The notes under the pieces are model-generated. The model was given only the letters and a program-made list of their open reading frames with translations, searched no databases and was not told the origin of the DNA. 64,000 nt of DNA from Elymus sibiricus (Eukaryota; Streptophyta; Magnoliopsida; Poales; Poaceae), in NCBI GenBank assembly GCA_039707655.1, contig CM077668.1, positions 64,311,086-64,375,085 of the forward strand, read 5' to 3'. Of the stretch, positions 32,501 to 44,337 are shown one piece after another. Position numbers and translations under genes: made by a program. Every line of letters starts with the position of its first letter. Within the stretch, counting starts at the first letter, position 1.

Positions 32501-34359
32501 TTGGTTCCTACATATTCCACGAAGATCTTATCGGTCGAACCGCAATGACAACATACGTAATTCCCTTTGTCCGTCGGTATGTTACTTGCCCGAGATTCGA
32601 TCGTCGGTATCTCCATACCAAGTTCAATCTCGTTACCGGCAAGTCTCTTTACTCGTTCCGTAATACATCATCCCGTAACTAAATCCTTAGTCACTTTTCT
32701 TGCAAGCTTCTTATGATGTGCATTACCGAGAGGGCCCAGAGATACCTCTCCGAAACACGGAGTGACAAATCCCAGTCTCGATCCATGCCAACTCAACGGA
32801 CACCTTTGGAGATACCTATAGAGCATCTTTCTGATCACCCAGTTACGTTGTGATGTTTGATAGCACACAAGGTATTCCTCCGGTATCCGGGAGTTGCATG
32901 ATCTCATGGTCTGAGGAACATGTATTTGACATTCAAGAAAGCAGTAGCAATAAACAGAACGATCATATGCTAAGCTAACGGATGGGTCTTGTCCATCACA
33001 TCATTCTCCTAATGATGTGATCCCGTTATCAAATGACAACTCATGTCTATGGTTAGGAAACCTTAACCATCTTTGATCAACGAGCTAGTCTAGTAGAGGC
33101 TCACTAGGGACACGGTATTTGTTTATGTATTCACACATGTATTTAAGTTTCCGGTCAATACAATTCTAGCATGAATAATAAACCTTTATCATGAACAAGG
33201 AAATATAAAATAATAACAACTTTATTATTGCCTCTAGGGCATATTTCCATCACTTTTATGATTGTGAATACCCATTAATTATTTTCAAACTTGAGCAAAT
33301 TAGTTGAAGTTGGACAAGGAAGACAACGTAATGAGTTATGTTTGGGTATATTTGCATAGAAGTTATATTGTTATGGATCCTCCAACATGTGGTGCTTGCT
33401 TAGGATCTTTTGCTAGCCAAAACTTTGTACTAAGTAGAGATACTACTTGTGCATCCAAAAACCCTTAAACCCAGTTTCTTGCCAAGAGTGTCCACCATAT
33501 CTACCTATGGATTGAATAAGATTCTTCAAGTAAGTTGTCATCGGTGCAAAAAGCAATAAAAATTGTTCCTAAAATATGTATGATCTTTTATTGCAAGGGA
33601 AAATAAGCATTGTACAAACTTGTGATGGTAAAGAAATAAAAGCGACGGACTACATAATAATGGTTGCTATCATAAGGGGCAATATAACGTGACGTTCCTT
33701 TACATTAAGGGCTTGACATCCAAAAATAAAAAAGCGCATGACAACCTCTGCTTCCCTCTGCGAAGGGCCTATCTTTTACTTTATGTATTTACTTTTATGC
33801 AAGAGTCAATAGTATTACTTCTCATTTCAACCTTAATTATTCTCTAGTTGGCAAGCATCATGTGGTGGGGAAATATCTAGGCACATATGGCCAGTCAAAT
33901 ATATTTGATCATGAATTATTATTGTTGACAATTATCTCTATGATAAATAAGTTGGGAGGCGAAACATTAAGCCCCTATCTTTCTCTGTGTTCGATGGATG
34001 CCATTTGTTCTAAAAATATGATTTGAGTACTAGCAATCATAGAAGACTATATGATAATTGAGTATGTGGAGCTCTTACTTAGACTTTGTTGAAATTAAGT
34101 TGAATTGCAATTGTTTGGTGACTAAGAACATAGGTTGTTAAGTTTCAAGAGAATGCATTGTTTGAACCATAACATGTGAATTGATTTCTACTTTATCATG
34201 ATGAGTTTTATGAGAAAAAGTTGCTGTTATGATGCTAGGAAAAGTGATTGAAATTATCATTGATCAAACTTATGCATTATGCTAGCAATCACACTTCATA
34301 AATTATTTCTTTTATCATTTACCTACTCGAGGACAAGCAGGAATTAAGCTTGGGGATGC
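29592..34359 (+). other. 3' non-coding internal region of element C (with solo LTR inside)
   Basis: Holds the conserved TTGTTGGGAGACAACC motif (29641-29656) and two imperfect copies of a block of about 720 bp (about 29660-30370 and 30390-31090). Each copy contains CAGAAA...TTTTG, CTGTTCTGTTTT, and a GGGGATGCC/GGCATCCC(C) hairpin (30298-30321, 31024-31046). After the solo LTR the region resumes at 33258 and ends at the PPT. Small ORFs (for example 30931-31155) are not conserved. Confidence 0.7.
31508..33252 (+). mobile_element. solo LTR of a BARE1/WIS/Angela-type Copia element
   Basis: Begins TGTTGGGGAACGTTGCATGG and ends CTCTAGGGCATATTTCCATCA. It is 1745 bp long and flanked by CTTTT at 31503-31507 and 33253-33257. 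The internal words CTACGCACACGCAAGATC, GCGGAAGCGTTAGAACAACG and TAAACCTTTATCATGAACAA are typical of this superfamily in Triticeae. No internal domain is present, so it arose by LTR-LTR recombination. ORFs inside it on both strands are chance. Confidence 0.93.
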
Positions 34360-36047
34360 TGATACGTCTCCAACGTATCTATAATTTATGAAGTATTCAT
34401 GCCATGTTTATTATAGTTTTGTATGATTTTGGTGCATTTTTATATGGCTTTTATATGATTTTTATGGACTAACATATTGACCCAGTGCCCAGTGCCGGTT
34501 GCTATTTTCTGCTTGTTTTTGGTTTTCAGAAAATCCATATCTACTGAAGTCCAAATGCAGCGAAACTTTTTGACGATTTTTTCTGAAAGGAAACAGACCC
34601 AGGAAGCTTCGGGGGAGCAGAAGAAGTCCCATAGGGGCCCCACAAGCCACCAGGGCGCGCCACCCCCCAGGCGCGCCCTGGTGCCTCGTGGGCCCCCTGT
34701 GGCACCTCTTTGCGTGATTCCAACGCTGAAAAAACATATATATTCAGAAACCCCCGAAAGTTAACCTAGATGAGTTTTTACGCCGCCGCAAGCCTCTATA
34801 CCTCCACGATCTCATCTACAGCCCTTTTCTGGCACCCTGCCGGAGGGGAAATCATCACCGGAGGCCATCTTCATCATCCCGACGGCCACCATGATGAGGA
34901 GGGAGTAGTTCACCCTCGGGGCTGAGGGTATGTACTAGTAGCTATGTGTTTAATCTCTCTCTCTCTCTCTCTCTCTCTCATGTTCTTGATTTGGCACGAT
35001 CTTGATGCACCGCGAGCTTTGTTAATATAGTTGGATCATATGGTGTTTCTCCCTCTCTATCATGTTGTGATGAATTGAGTTTTTACCTTTGAGGTTTCAC
35101 TATTATCGGATTGAATACTTTTATGGATTTGAGAACACTTGATGTATGTCTTGCATATGAATACCCGTGGTGACAATGGGGTATTATATTGATTCACTTG
35201 ATGTATGTTTTGGCACTCAACTCGCGGATTCCCGAGGTGACATTGGGGTAATCTATGCATAAGGGTTGATGCATGTTTTCATCCTACTTTCTCCGGTAGA
35301 AATCTTGGGGCACTCTTTGAAGTTCTTTGTGTTGGATTGAATATTATGAATTTGAAGTTGTTTGATACATATCGGATAATCAACTCACGGATACTTGTGG
35401 TGACATTGGAGTATCTAGGTGACATTAGAGTTGGTTGATGCGTGTCATATGGTGTTATTTTAGTACGAACTCTAGGGCTATTTGTGACACTGATAGGGAT
35501 GTCTCAATAGATTGATCGGAAAAGATAACTTTGAGGTGATTTCATACCCTACAACAATTTCTATCTTATGTTCTCCGCGAATAGGAACTTTGGAGTGATT
35601 CTTTGTCGCACGTTGAGGGATTGTTATATGATCCAATTATGTTAGCACTGTTGAGAGATTGCACTTGTGAAAGTATGAACCCTAGGCCTTGTTTCTAAGC
35701 ATTGCAATACCGTTTGTGCTCCGTTTTACTATTTGTTACCTTGCTGTTTTTTTATTTTCAGATTAGAAAAACCTATATCTACTATCCATACTACACTTGT
35801 ATCACCATCTCTTCGCCGAACTAGTGCACCTATACAATTTACCATTGTATTGGTTGTGTTGGGGACACAAGAGATTTCTTGTATTTGGTTGCAGGGTTGT
35901 TTGAGAGAGACCATCTTCATCCTACGCCTCCCACGGATTGATAAACCTTAGGTCATCCATTTGAGGGAAAATTGCTACTGTCCTACAAAACTCTGCGCTT
36001 GGAGGCCCAACATGAGTCTACAAGAATAAGTTGTGTAGTAGACATCA
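34360..36047 (+). repeat. 3' LTR of element C
   Basis: Complete 1688-bp LTR. Near its start it has GATACGT-ctcca-ACGTATC. At 34634-34697 it has a nearly perfect hairpin with arms of about 28 bases (GGGGCCC...GGCGCGCC). A (CT)n run is at 34953-34979. It is followed by the Copia gag frame. Confidence 0.92.
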
Positions 36048-37297
36048 ATGAGCTTACCACCATTGTCTTCCCTCTTCTCGTAGGGGCAATCCACCACAAA
36101 ATGACTCACATTGCCACAATTGTAGCAAGTTCTCACACGTTGCTTGCCCTTGGAGCCACTTGAGTTGTTCTTGGAGAAGTTGGGCCTTGAGTTTCTCTTG
36201 TTGCCCCAAAATTGCCTTGACGCAAGAGCCATGTGCTCGTGGTAAGCATATTTGGTGTCTTCGGGGCAACTCTCCTCTTCTTCCTCTTCATCTTCTTCCG
36301 GAATTGCCTTGGCCTTCAAAGCAAGGTTGATCTTCTTTGACCGTTGGACACGAGCTAGAGCGTTGTCGGCGGTCTTGTTCAAGATATTCATTGCAATGAA
36401 TTCATCCAACACTTCACTTGAGGACAAGGTGTGGAAGTCCGGTCTTTGACGGATCACGGAAGACATGCTCTTGTTGAATGGCATGATGGCCTTTAGGAAC
36501 TTACACTTGACCCAAGTGTCATCCGTATCCTTACTCCCATGATCTCGGAGTGAGACCGCGAGAGTAGTCAATCTCCAGTATAGCTCACGAGGATCTTCAT
36601 CATCCTTCATCACGAACTCATCGGCCTCATCAAGAATGACCTCAAAGTTGGACCGTTGAATGCTTGAGCTTCCCTTGTATAATGAGACGATGTGCTCCCA
36701 AGCATCCTTGGTAGTAGTGAATGGCCGCAAATGAGAGAGTTGTTCTGGCGGCATTGCGGATTGGAGAATGAACAAAGCGGAGTGGTTGAGTTGATTGTCC
36801 ACTTCTTCTCTTGGTGTCATGTTGTACCGATCATGAGGATGGAAGCCTTGCTCAATGACCCTCCAAAGTTGTGTTGTGCTGTGATTCAAATGAGACTTGA
36901 TACGAAAAACCCAATCATGAAAGTTATTCAAATCAAGCTTAGGAGGAGGACCAAGAGGATTAATGCGAGGTGCAGGTACCGGACCTCCATATTCCGGGGG
37001 AGGGCCAACCGAGGCATGGATGCCCGTCCCATTTTTCCCTAGAGGGGAAGAAGTTTGAGTACCTTTAGCCGCTTCCTTACCGGAGTTGGCCTCGGACTCC
37101 GATACGGTGGGATTAACCACTTGCATCGGACCGGTAGAAGATTTCAACCCCTCAAGGAGTTCTTTGAACATGGACTTGACCTCGGCCATCATAGACGTCT
37201 TAAGTGAAGCCATAGCTTCATTCAAGTCGTCTCGGGTGACCGAGTTCAACTCCACGGCCTCGGGTACTTCTTCATCCCGATCCCCATCGTCAACCAT
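36048..37297 (-). pseudogene. gag: Copia gag, cut after the zinc knuckle
   Basis: The minus-strand ORF starts at 37297 (MVDDGDRDEEVPEAVEL), 37 bases inside the primer site. Residues of about 15-60 are helical. Residues 120-330 are the usual Copia gag region (N-N-F-H-D-W-V-F-R-I, and L-Y-W-R-L-T-T-L-A-V-S-L). The zinc knuckle C-Y-N-C-G-N-V-S-H-F-V-V-D-C is at 391-404. Soon after, the frame runs into element C's LTR and stops at 35975, so the last 20 or so residues are not native. Gag packages the RNA; protease and the start of integrase, expected next, are missing at the other junction (26034). No premature stop lies within the native part. Confidence 0.9.
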
Positions 37298-37333
37298 ACT
37301 CTTCGGGTGGGGAAACCCTTAATAAAGAGACGA

Positions 37334-37346
37334 GGCTCTGATACCA
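37334..37346 (-). promoter_or_regulatory. Copia primer binding site (initiator tRNA-Met)
   Basis: The minus strand reads TGGTATCAGAGCC two bases inside the 5' LTR, complementary to the 3' end of initiator tRNA-Met as in most Copia elements. Confidence 0.9.
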
Positions 37347-37348
37347 AT

Positions 37349-40300
37349 TGAAAGGATCGATATGGTTGACTATAGGGGGGGGGGGGGTGAATAGGCAACT
37401 ACCAATTTTTAGTTTTTCTTAACAATTTAGGTTTAACGACAAAATAGGTTGTATAGATGTGCAACTAGGTGAGCAACCTATATGATGCTAACAACAACAA
37501 CAACAACAACAACAACAAGCTAGCACACAATACAACACAACAATATCTTACACAAAGTAAAGGGAAGAGATAACCATGCTACTTGTAGTCTGCGTTGTTA
37601 TTTCCCCGAAGAGGAGATGATGATGCAGTACAGTAGAGATAAGTATTTCCCTCAGTTAAGAACCAAGGTTATCAATCCAATAGGAGAACCAAGCAAAATT
37701 CCGTTAAGCGCACCTGCACACACAAGAGCAAACACTTGCACCCAACGCAAATAAGAGGGTTGTCAATCCTCTTAGCGGTTATTTGCAAGGATTAAATCTT
37801 ATCGAGGTAAATAGATAAACTAAACTACTAATTAAAATAAAAGTAAATAAATTGCAGCAAGGTATTTTTAGGTTTTTTATATAATAAAGATAGACCCGGG
37901 GACCATAGTTTTCACTAGAGGCTTCTCTCTTGAGCACATAAACATACGGTGGGTAAACAAATTACTGTTGGGCAATTGATAGAAAAGCAAATAATTACGA
38001 CGGATTCATGGCAATGATCATGTATATAGGCATCACGTCCTAGACAAGTAGACCGACTCCTACCTGCATCTACTACTATTACTCCACCCATCGACCGCTA
38101 TCCAGCATGCATCTAGGGTATTAAGTATGAAACAGAGTAATGCCTTAAGCAAGATGACATGATGTAGAGAAGCAAATTCAAGCAATATGAATAAACCCCA
38201 TCTTTTTATCCTTAATGGCAACAATACAAATACGTGTCATGTCCCTTTCTGTCACTGGGATTGAGCACCGCAAGATTGAACCCATCACAAAGCACCTCTC
38301 CCATTGCAAGATAAATCAATCTAGTAGGCCAAACTAAACCGATAGATCGGAGAGAAATACAAAGCTATAACAATCATGCATAAAAGAGTTCAGAGAAGAC
38401 TCAAATATTTCACATGAATAATCTGATCATAAACTCAAAATTCATCGGATCCCAACAAACACATCGCAAAAGAAGATTACATCGGATAGAACTCCAAGAA
38501 CATCAAGGAGAACATTGTATTGAAGATCAAAGAGAGAGAAGAAGCCATCTAGCTACTAGCTATGGACCCGTAGGTCTATGGTAAACTACTCACACATCAT
38601 CGGAAGGGCAGCAAGGTTGATGTAGAAGCCCTCCATGATCGATTCCCCCTCTGACAGAGTACCGGAAAAGGCCTCCAGATGGGATCGCGGAAGAACAGAG
38701 GCTTGCGACGACGGAAAGGTTTTCTCTTCTGGCTCTCTGGGGGTTTCTCAATATTTGTGAATTCATAGAAGTGGAATTAGGTCAAACGGAGTCACGTGGG
38801 CCCCACAAGGTAGCACGGCGCGCCCCCCTGGGGCGCGCCCTAGTGCCTTGTGGAGCCTCCATGAGGCTTCTGGCCTCCTCCCGAAGCTTCCCAGGTTTCT
38901 TTTGTCCAGAAAAAAATCTCCAAAAAGTTTCATGGCATTTGGACTTCATTTGGTACTGTTTCTCTGAAAAGCCAAAAACAAGCAGAAAACAGCAACTGAC
39001 ACTAGGCACTGGGTTAATAGTTTAGTCCCAAAAAATGATATATAATTGCATATAATTGCATATAAAAACATCCAAGATTGATACTATAATAGCATGGAAC
39101 AATCAAAAATTATAGATACGTTGGAGACGTATCAAACCACAAGTGGAGTCGATGAAGACGAGGATGTGTTACCAAAGTTCCTTCCCTTTGAGAGGAAGTA
39201 CGTCTCTGTTGGAGCGGTGTGGAGGCACAATGCTCCCCAAGAAGCCACTAGGGCCACCGTATTCTCCTCACGCCCTCGCACAATGCAAGATGTCGTGATT
39301 CCGCTAGTGGTGCCCTTGAAGGCGGCGACCGAACCTTTACAAACAAGGTTGGGGCTCTCTCCACAACCGAATTGGAGGCTCCCAACACAACCACGGAGCT
39401 TCACCACAATGGATTCTGCCTCCGAGGTGACCTCTACCGTCTAGGGTGCTCAAACACCCAAGAGTAACAAGATCTGCAAGGGATTAGTGGGGGGAATCAA
39501 ATTTCTCTTGGTGGAAGTGTAGATCGGGCCCTCTCACCCAAACCCTAGAAGATCAACCAAAGTTATCGCCTAGGGAGGGAGATCGGGCGAAAATGGAGCT
39601 TGGAGCAACAATGGAGCTTTGGGGGAAAAGAGGTGAGTCTTCTTGGGGAAGAAGACCCCCTTTATATAGTGGGGACAAATCCAACCGTTATGCAGTTTGC
39701 AGCCCGCACAGGAGCGGTACTACCGCCCAGGCGGTAGTGCCGAAGTGTACATCGTAACTTCCACAGGGGCACGAGTTGGTAGTGCCACCGGTGCGGTACT
39801 ACCGTTGGGGTTACAGTACACCGGCTACGGGAACAGGGGAAAATGCAGAGCCAAGAGCAGTAGTAGCAGCGGAAGTCTGTGCGGTACTACCGCTCCTACT
39901 ACCGCTCGTCCACCTGGGTCAAGGGAGACACAGCGGTAGTACACCAGAGGGACTACCGCTGGACTACCGTAGAACCCGACACGAAAAAGTCAAGACCCGA
40001 GGTGGAGCGGTAGTACGCGCGGTACTAGCACCGGTACTACAGCCTGTAAGCGGTACTACCACTGCCTGCAGCGGTTCTACCGTTGGCAGCACTTCAACAT
40101 GCATCTGCAACATGGAAGGAGAAACTCCATCGAGGCGGAAGACAATGAGGTGCAAAGGGAAGTGTGTACGTGATGATTCCACCCAAACCTTTCCGAAGCG
40201 GACCCCCTCTTAATAGTACGGTTTTCCTATGACTCGATTCCACCGAAAAGGAATAGTGGGAAAAGATAACCGTCTTACTTTAACACTCCGAGGGGCATCA

Positions 40301-40410
40301 ATCGTCTTGTGCCATGTGATAAATATCTGAAATGCTCAATGCACACGATTAGTCCGCAAATGCATTGTCATCAATCACCAAAACCACTAAGGGAGAAATA
40401 TGCCCTAACA
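37349..40410 (-). repeat. 5' LTR of the Copia element, split by solo LTR F
   Basis: The parts 37349-37576 and 39140-40410 add up to about 1.5 kb and match 3525-5052. The (AAC) tract is (AAC)9 here against (AAC)13 in the other LTR. The TATA box is at 39661-39668 and the palindrome cluster at 39712-40090. It is followed by the TSD ACTTG (40411-40415). Confidence 0.92.
37577..39134 (-). mobile_element. solo LTR F (same Athila-type family as A/B/D)
   Basis: On the plus strand it runs from TGCTACTTGTAG to GTTGGAGACGTATCA. It is 1558 bp long and flanked by AACCA at 37572-37576 and 39135-39139. It carries the same hairpin (GGCGCGCC...GGCGCGCC near 38816-38840). No internal region is present. Confidence 0.94.
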
Positions 40411-40415
40411 ACTTG

Positions 40416-40550
40416 TGCTCTTCCTACCCCCCCTTCCTCTTCCTCCTTTAGGAGGGGCTGCAGCTAGGAAATATAGTATAAGATCGTATCATTTTTGAAG
40501 AATGTAGAAAGAGCAGAATAAATATAATTATAGTCACTCTTTTTTTAATT
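40416..40550. other. flanking DNA right of the Copia element
   Basis: Short unclassified sequence with CTTCC-rich and A/T-rich parts. No gene is seen. Confidence 0.5.
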
Positions 40551-40705
40551 ACTATCCACATTCACAAAATATTAGATGTTTTGGATATTTCAATATGGAC
40601 TACATACGGACTGAAATGAGTGAATAAAAACTCTAAAACGTGTCTATATACGTACGATTCAGGAAAAAATTAGAACATCTTATATTTGCGAACAGAGGGA
40701 GCAAT
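40551..40705. mobile_element. Stowaway (Icarus/Athos-type) MITE
   Basis: One end reads TACTATCCACATTCACAAAA (degenerate CTCCCTCCGTTCACAAA), followed by AGATGTTTTGGATATTTCAA. The other end reads CATCTTATATTTGCGAACAG then AGGGAGCA. The length is about 155 bp with a TA-like flank. Both terminal repeats have diverged, so it is an old copy. Confidence 0.7.
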
Positions 40706-40978
40706 ACCCTATGTTCACAGTTTATTTGGTTTATGTCATAGACATGCCTTGCGACATTTCATATTTCTATGGTCCATGGGTCATAGACCTAATTGTGGCC
40801 CACCCTTTGGTGACAAACCATCACATTTCCTAAACTTTGATGTGGTAAAATTAATGTTGGATCAAAAATGCTTGAAAGGCTAACACCATCAACCTGGCAA
40901 ATCGAGCCATGGGTTGGCATGCCCATGGGCACCCGACCCGAATGGGTCATCATCTTTGCCCATGGGTCTTACCCATGG
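40706..40978. other. flanking DNA between MITE and element E
   Basis: Contains GCCCATGGGC, ACCCGACCCG and repeated ACCCATGG words similar to 3050-3130. Element E inserted at the last of these. The 65-codon ORF at 40686-40883 has no support. Confidence 0.45.
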
Positions 40979-41470
40979 TGACGGTGCCCCGGATAGGGGG
41001 GTGCTAACCTAGCCAGCCCATCTCTTCGGTTGGGCCGATGGGCCCTTGTGCGTGATCAAGGTGGACTCCGGAGGACGCATACAGGAGGCGTGATTGAGAC
41101 TGGCTCTACCGAAGACTTGACGTATACTCCAAGATCTCTCCTGCCGCCTTACTCCTAGATACCGACTTTGTAACCCTAGATATCCTCCTTGGCGTGTATA
41201 TAAGCCATAGGGTTTAGCCCGTAGAAGGGACATAAACGCAATATCCTTCACCTAACCCTAGAGTTAGACACACATTACGATCTCGAGGTAGATCAACTCT
41301 GTATTCGATACATCTCCATCAATATAAACAAAAGCAGGACGTAGGGTTTTACCTCCATCAAGAGGGCCCAAACCTGGGTAAACATCGTCTCCCTTGTCTC
41401 TGTTACCACCGATCCGAGATCCACAGATCGGGACCCCCTACCCCAAGGTCTGCCGGTTTTGACACCGACA
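40979..41470 (+). repeat. 5' LTR of element E
   Basis: 492 bp, from TGACGGTGCCCCGGATAG to TTTTGACACCGACA, a terminal pair typical of several Triticeae Gypsy families. A TATA box GTATATAAG is at about 41195-41203. The exact start could be three bases earlier (TGGTGACGG). Confidence 0.8.
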
Positions 41471-41496
41471 CTGGTGCTTTCATTGAGAGTTCCGCT

Positions 41497-42306
41497 GTGC
41501 GATCGCCAAAAGGGTCGATGGGATCGCCGGTTAACGGCCTCAAGCCTATGGAGCACGTCTCCATGTGTGAAGCTTCGGTCACAGAGACGCCTTCACGTAA
41601 AGTGGAGGCGAGCCATGACCCTTCTTTGGTTCCAACGGGGAATTCCCTCAGGGATGTGGGGCTGAGATACTTCTTAGAGAGCGGGTCGGACAGCGACCTA
41701 CCGAAGACCGACCTCCAGATCAATTCGGCCGACACGGTAACCGCGGATCCGGTGTTAAGTGAGAATAACGAGGTCTTGAGTCTGTGATCTTTAGAGATCG
41801 GAACTCATCCGCTCACCTCCCATATAGAATATCGCCCCGATAACTCCGGCTCACCTGATATCTGGGATTTGGCCTACGTACAGCAGCTCCCCGATGAACC
41901 GATCAGGCAATACTGGGCCAGATTCTTGTCTGTCAAGAACAAGATACTGGATTACCAAGACTCTGACATAATTACCGCTTTCGAGGGCGGATGCAAGGAT
42001 AAAGGCGTCTCGAACGTCCTCACTTGTTGTTGTGTTCAAACGCTCCCGGAATTGACCAACCTGGTGGCACGATTTTGCGCCATCGAAGACGCTTGGTGAA
42101 CCAAGGAAGACACGGACTCGATCTATGAAGACTACCCGGAACGCGACCGATCGGCGTCTCGGCGCAAATATCGTAAACGGAACATCCCGAGTGATCGACC
42201 TCGGAAGAAGAAGAAAACCTCCAGCCACCCCGGAACAACCCTGGATGGCTTTCTGGATAAACCATGCCCGATCCACGCCATGTTGATGAACTCCTGCCCG
42301 ACTCAA
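41497..42306 (+). pseudogene. gag: gag remnant of element E
   Basis: The leader ORF 41497-41787 has no gag fold. It stops, and a gag fragment begins at about 41869 with Q-Q-L-P-D-E-P-I-R-Q-Y-W-A-R-F-L, the middle of the plant Gypsy retrotransposon gag domain. The N-terminal part of that domain is absent, pointing to an internal deletion near 41790-41870. An in-frame TGA at 42097-42099 separates the fragment from the pol frame, which continues in the same phase. A K-K-K-K region follows, with no zinc knuckle. The product would be non-functional. Confidence 0.8.
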
Positions 42307-44337
42307 AGCCTTCGCGACTGTTGGGTGCTGAGACAGGTGGCTAAAGGGGGACCCGCCCTCCTAGCAGGCACCCCCGGCCACCTTGAACAGACCTCGGAAG
42401 AAGACAATGTCCTAATGATTTATGAGACCTTTACGTCTAAAACCCAGCGCAAACGGGCCCTGCGGGAAATTAATTTCGTCCGGCAAGTACCACCGCGGGG
42501 CGCGTGGATAGACACGTCGATCACCTTCAACCATGACAATCAGCCGAAGTCGGCCCTAGACAGGTGTCCCGCCGTGCTAGTCCTCATCCCCATCGTGGAC
42601 CACTGCCGCCTCCATAAGGTCCTTATGGACGGAGGCAGCAGCCTGAATCTAATATACGTAGACACTCTGGACAAAATGCACATCGATAAATCGCGCATAA
42701 AACAGAGTACCACCACCTTTAAAGGAATAGTCCCCGGACAAGAGGCACGCTGCAGCGGAAAGATAACCCTGGACGTAGTCTTTGGAACTCCGGATAATTA
42801 TCGCTCTGAGGAGATTACGTTCCACATCGCGCCTTTCAAGAGCGGATACCACACTATCCTCGGCCAGGACGCCTTTTCAAGATTTCAAGCGGTACCGCAC
42901 TACAGCTACATGAAGCTCAAGATGCCAGGCCCCAAAGGGATCATCACTATCTCAAGCGATCCCGATAGGGCACTCAAAGCCGAGAATAAAACGGCGTCCC
43001 TCGCCCTCGAGACTCTGGGCGAAGCCTTCGCGGCCGAGGAGCTGACCGTGCTACGTGCCGGAGTCAACCGGGACGATGTCGTTCTCGACAAAAGATCAAA
43101 GTCTACTTCTTTCAAACCGGCCGACGAAATAGTCAAATTCCAGGTTCAGCCAACGAACCCTGCCAAAACGGCGTCCATAGGGGCTAACCTCGACCCCGAG
43201 ATCGCCGAAGCCCTACACGCTTTCCTCAAGGAAAACTGGGATATATTTGCCTGGCACCCCTCCGACATGCCAGGGATACCCTGTAGGCTTGCGAAGCATA
43301 GCTTGAACATATTAAAAGACTATAAGCCTGTCAAGAAAACACTTCGGCGTTTCTCCGAGCCCAAGCGTCTAGCAATGGGCGAGGAGCTGGCAAAGCTGTT
43401 GGAAGCAGGATTCATTAGAGATATAAAACACCCTGACTGGCTAGCCAATCTGGTCATGGTACCAAAGAAGGATAGGTCCTGGCGCTTATGTGTCGATTTT
43501 AAAGACCTCAACAAAGCTTGCCCCAAAGACCCCTTCCCCTTACCCTGTATCGATCAAATCGTGGACGCCACTGCGGGCCATGACGTGCTGTGCTTCCTGG
43601 ACGCCTACTTAGGATATCATAAAATAAAGATGAAAGAATCCGACCAGGCAGCAAAGACATTCATCACGCCCTACGGGCCGTTTTGCTTCAACACGATGCC
43701 TTTCGGACTAAAGAACACTAGCGCCACGTACCAGCGTATGATTCAAACATGCCTGGAAAAACACATCAGAAGGACCGTCGAAGCTTATGTAGACGATGTA
43801 GTTGTCAAAACAAAACACGTCGACCAGTTGGTGGACAACCTTCGAGATACATTCGCCAGCCTGCGGGAATATCAAATAAAACTTAATCCGGAGAAATGCG
43901 TTTTCAGTGTCCCAGCTGGCAAACTCCTCGGCTTCATCATATCCAGCCGAGGAATTGAAGCCAATCCAGCTAAAATTCGAGCCTTGGATCGTTTGGAGAT
44001 TCCAATAGAGCTCAAGCACGTACAAAAACTAGCAGGCTGCGTAGTAGCCTTGAGCCGCTTCATATCACGGCTCGGAGAAAAAGCCTTACCCTTATACAAG
44101 CTATTAAAGCAGACCAAAACATTCAAATGGACCAAGGAGGCCGCGGCGGCCCTGGAAGACATCAAGGCCCTCCTCGCCACCAATCCCATCCTGGCAGCGC
44201 TAGGTGTCTGCGAACCGATGATACTATACGTCTCGGCCACAAACCAGGTGGTTAGCGCAGTCCTCGTAGTCGAACGAGACATGAAGGTCACAAATTCCAG
44301 GTCCAGAAGCTCGTATATTACGTATCCGAGGTCTTAA
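42280..44337 (+). pseudogene. pol: element E pol, part 1: protease and reverse transcriptase
   Basis: Open frame of 685 residues. The protease has V-L-M-D-G-G-S-S-L-N-L-I and I-L-G-Q-D-A-F (about residues 105-215). The RT begins near residue 330 (F-A-W-H-P-S-D-M-P-G-I), with L-V-M-V-P-K-K-D-R-S-W-R-L-C-V-D, C-F-L-D-A-Y-L-G-Y-H-K-I, M-P-F-G-L-K-N-T and an intact Y-V-D-D (43786-43797). The RNase H connection starts near residue 560. The frame is lost at about 44280-44290, just after V-V-E-R-D, and the next frame carries on with V-Y-Y-V-S-E-V-L. The DGG in place of DTG or DSG is common in this lineage. Confidence 0.9.

Larger units (their letters stand above)
26035..36047 (+). mobile_element. 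element C: Athila-type non-autonomous Gypsy element, 5' end truncated
   Basis: The 3' LTR is complete (34360-36047, TGATACGTCTCCAACGTATC to GTAGACATCA). The 5' LTR (26035-27675) lacks its first 40 or so bases and joins Copia pol at GCCATG, a word present in both partners. The primer site TGGCGCCGTTGCTGGGG (27686-27702) is a tRNA-Asp site with one change. The PPT is AAGCTTGGGGATGC (34346-34359). The LTRs differ from those of A/B/D/F except for the terminal inverted repeat and the GC hairpin. It codes only for the unknown zinc-knuckle protein at 27799-29591. A BARE/Angela-type solo LTR is nested at 31508-33252. Confidence 0.88.
3525..40410 (-). mobile_element. Sirevirus-type Copia LTR retrotransposon, nested insertions inside
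   Basis: The element is flanked by ACTTG at 3520-3524 and at 40411-40415. On the minus strand it runs from TGTTAGGGCATATT to CGATCCTTTCA. It has an initiator-tRNA(Met) primer binding site (TGGTATCAGAGCC, plus positions 37334-37346), a PPT next to the 3' LTR (5053-5070), and gene order gag, integrase, RT, RNase H, envelope-like ORF. Features pointing to the Sirevirus lineage are the extra post-pol ORF, repeated AGGGGGAG tracts (5149, 5217, 5520, 7776) and CGG...CCG palindromes in the LTRs. Without insertions the internal region is about 7.2 kb, shortened by a deletion between gag and integrase. All its genes are damaged. Confidence 0.9.

Noticed and set aside
35972..37322. Plus-strand ORFs opposite Copia gag
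   Set aside because: Shadow frames of the minus-strand gag; no domain.
3003..40705. Left half-MITE and right MITE as two halves of one element split by the Copia insertion
   Set aside because: They belong to different Stowaway families, the right one has both ends, and the Copia TSD lies elsewhere.
40686..40883. 65-codon ORF as a host gene
   Set aside because: Starts inside the MITE end and has no domain or codon signal.
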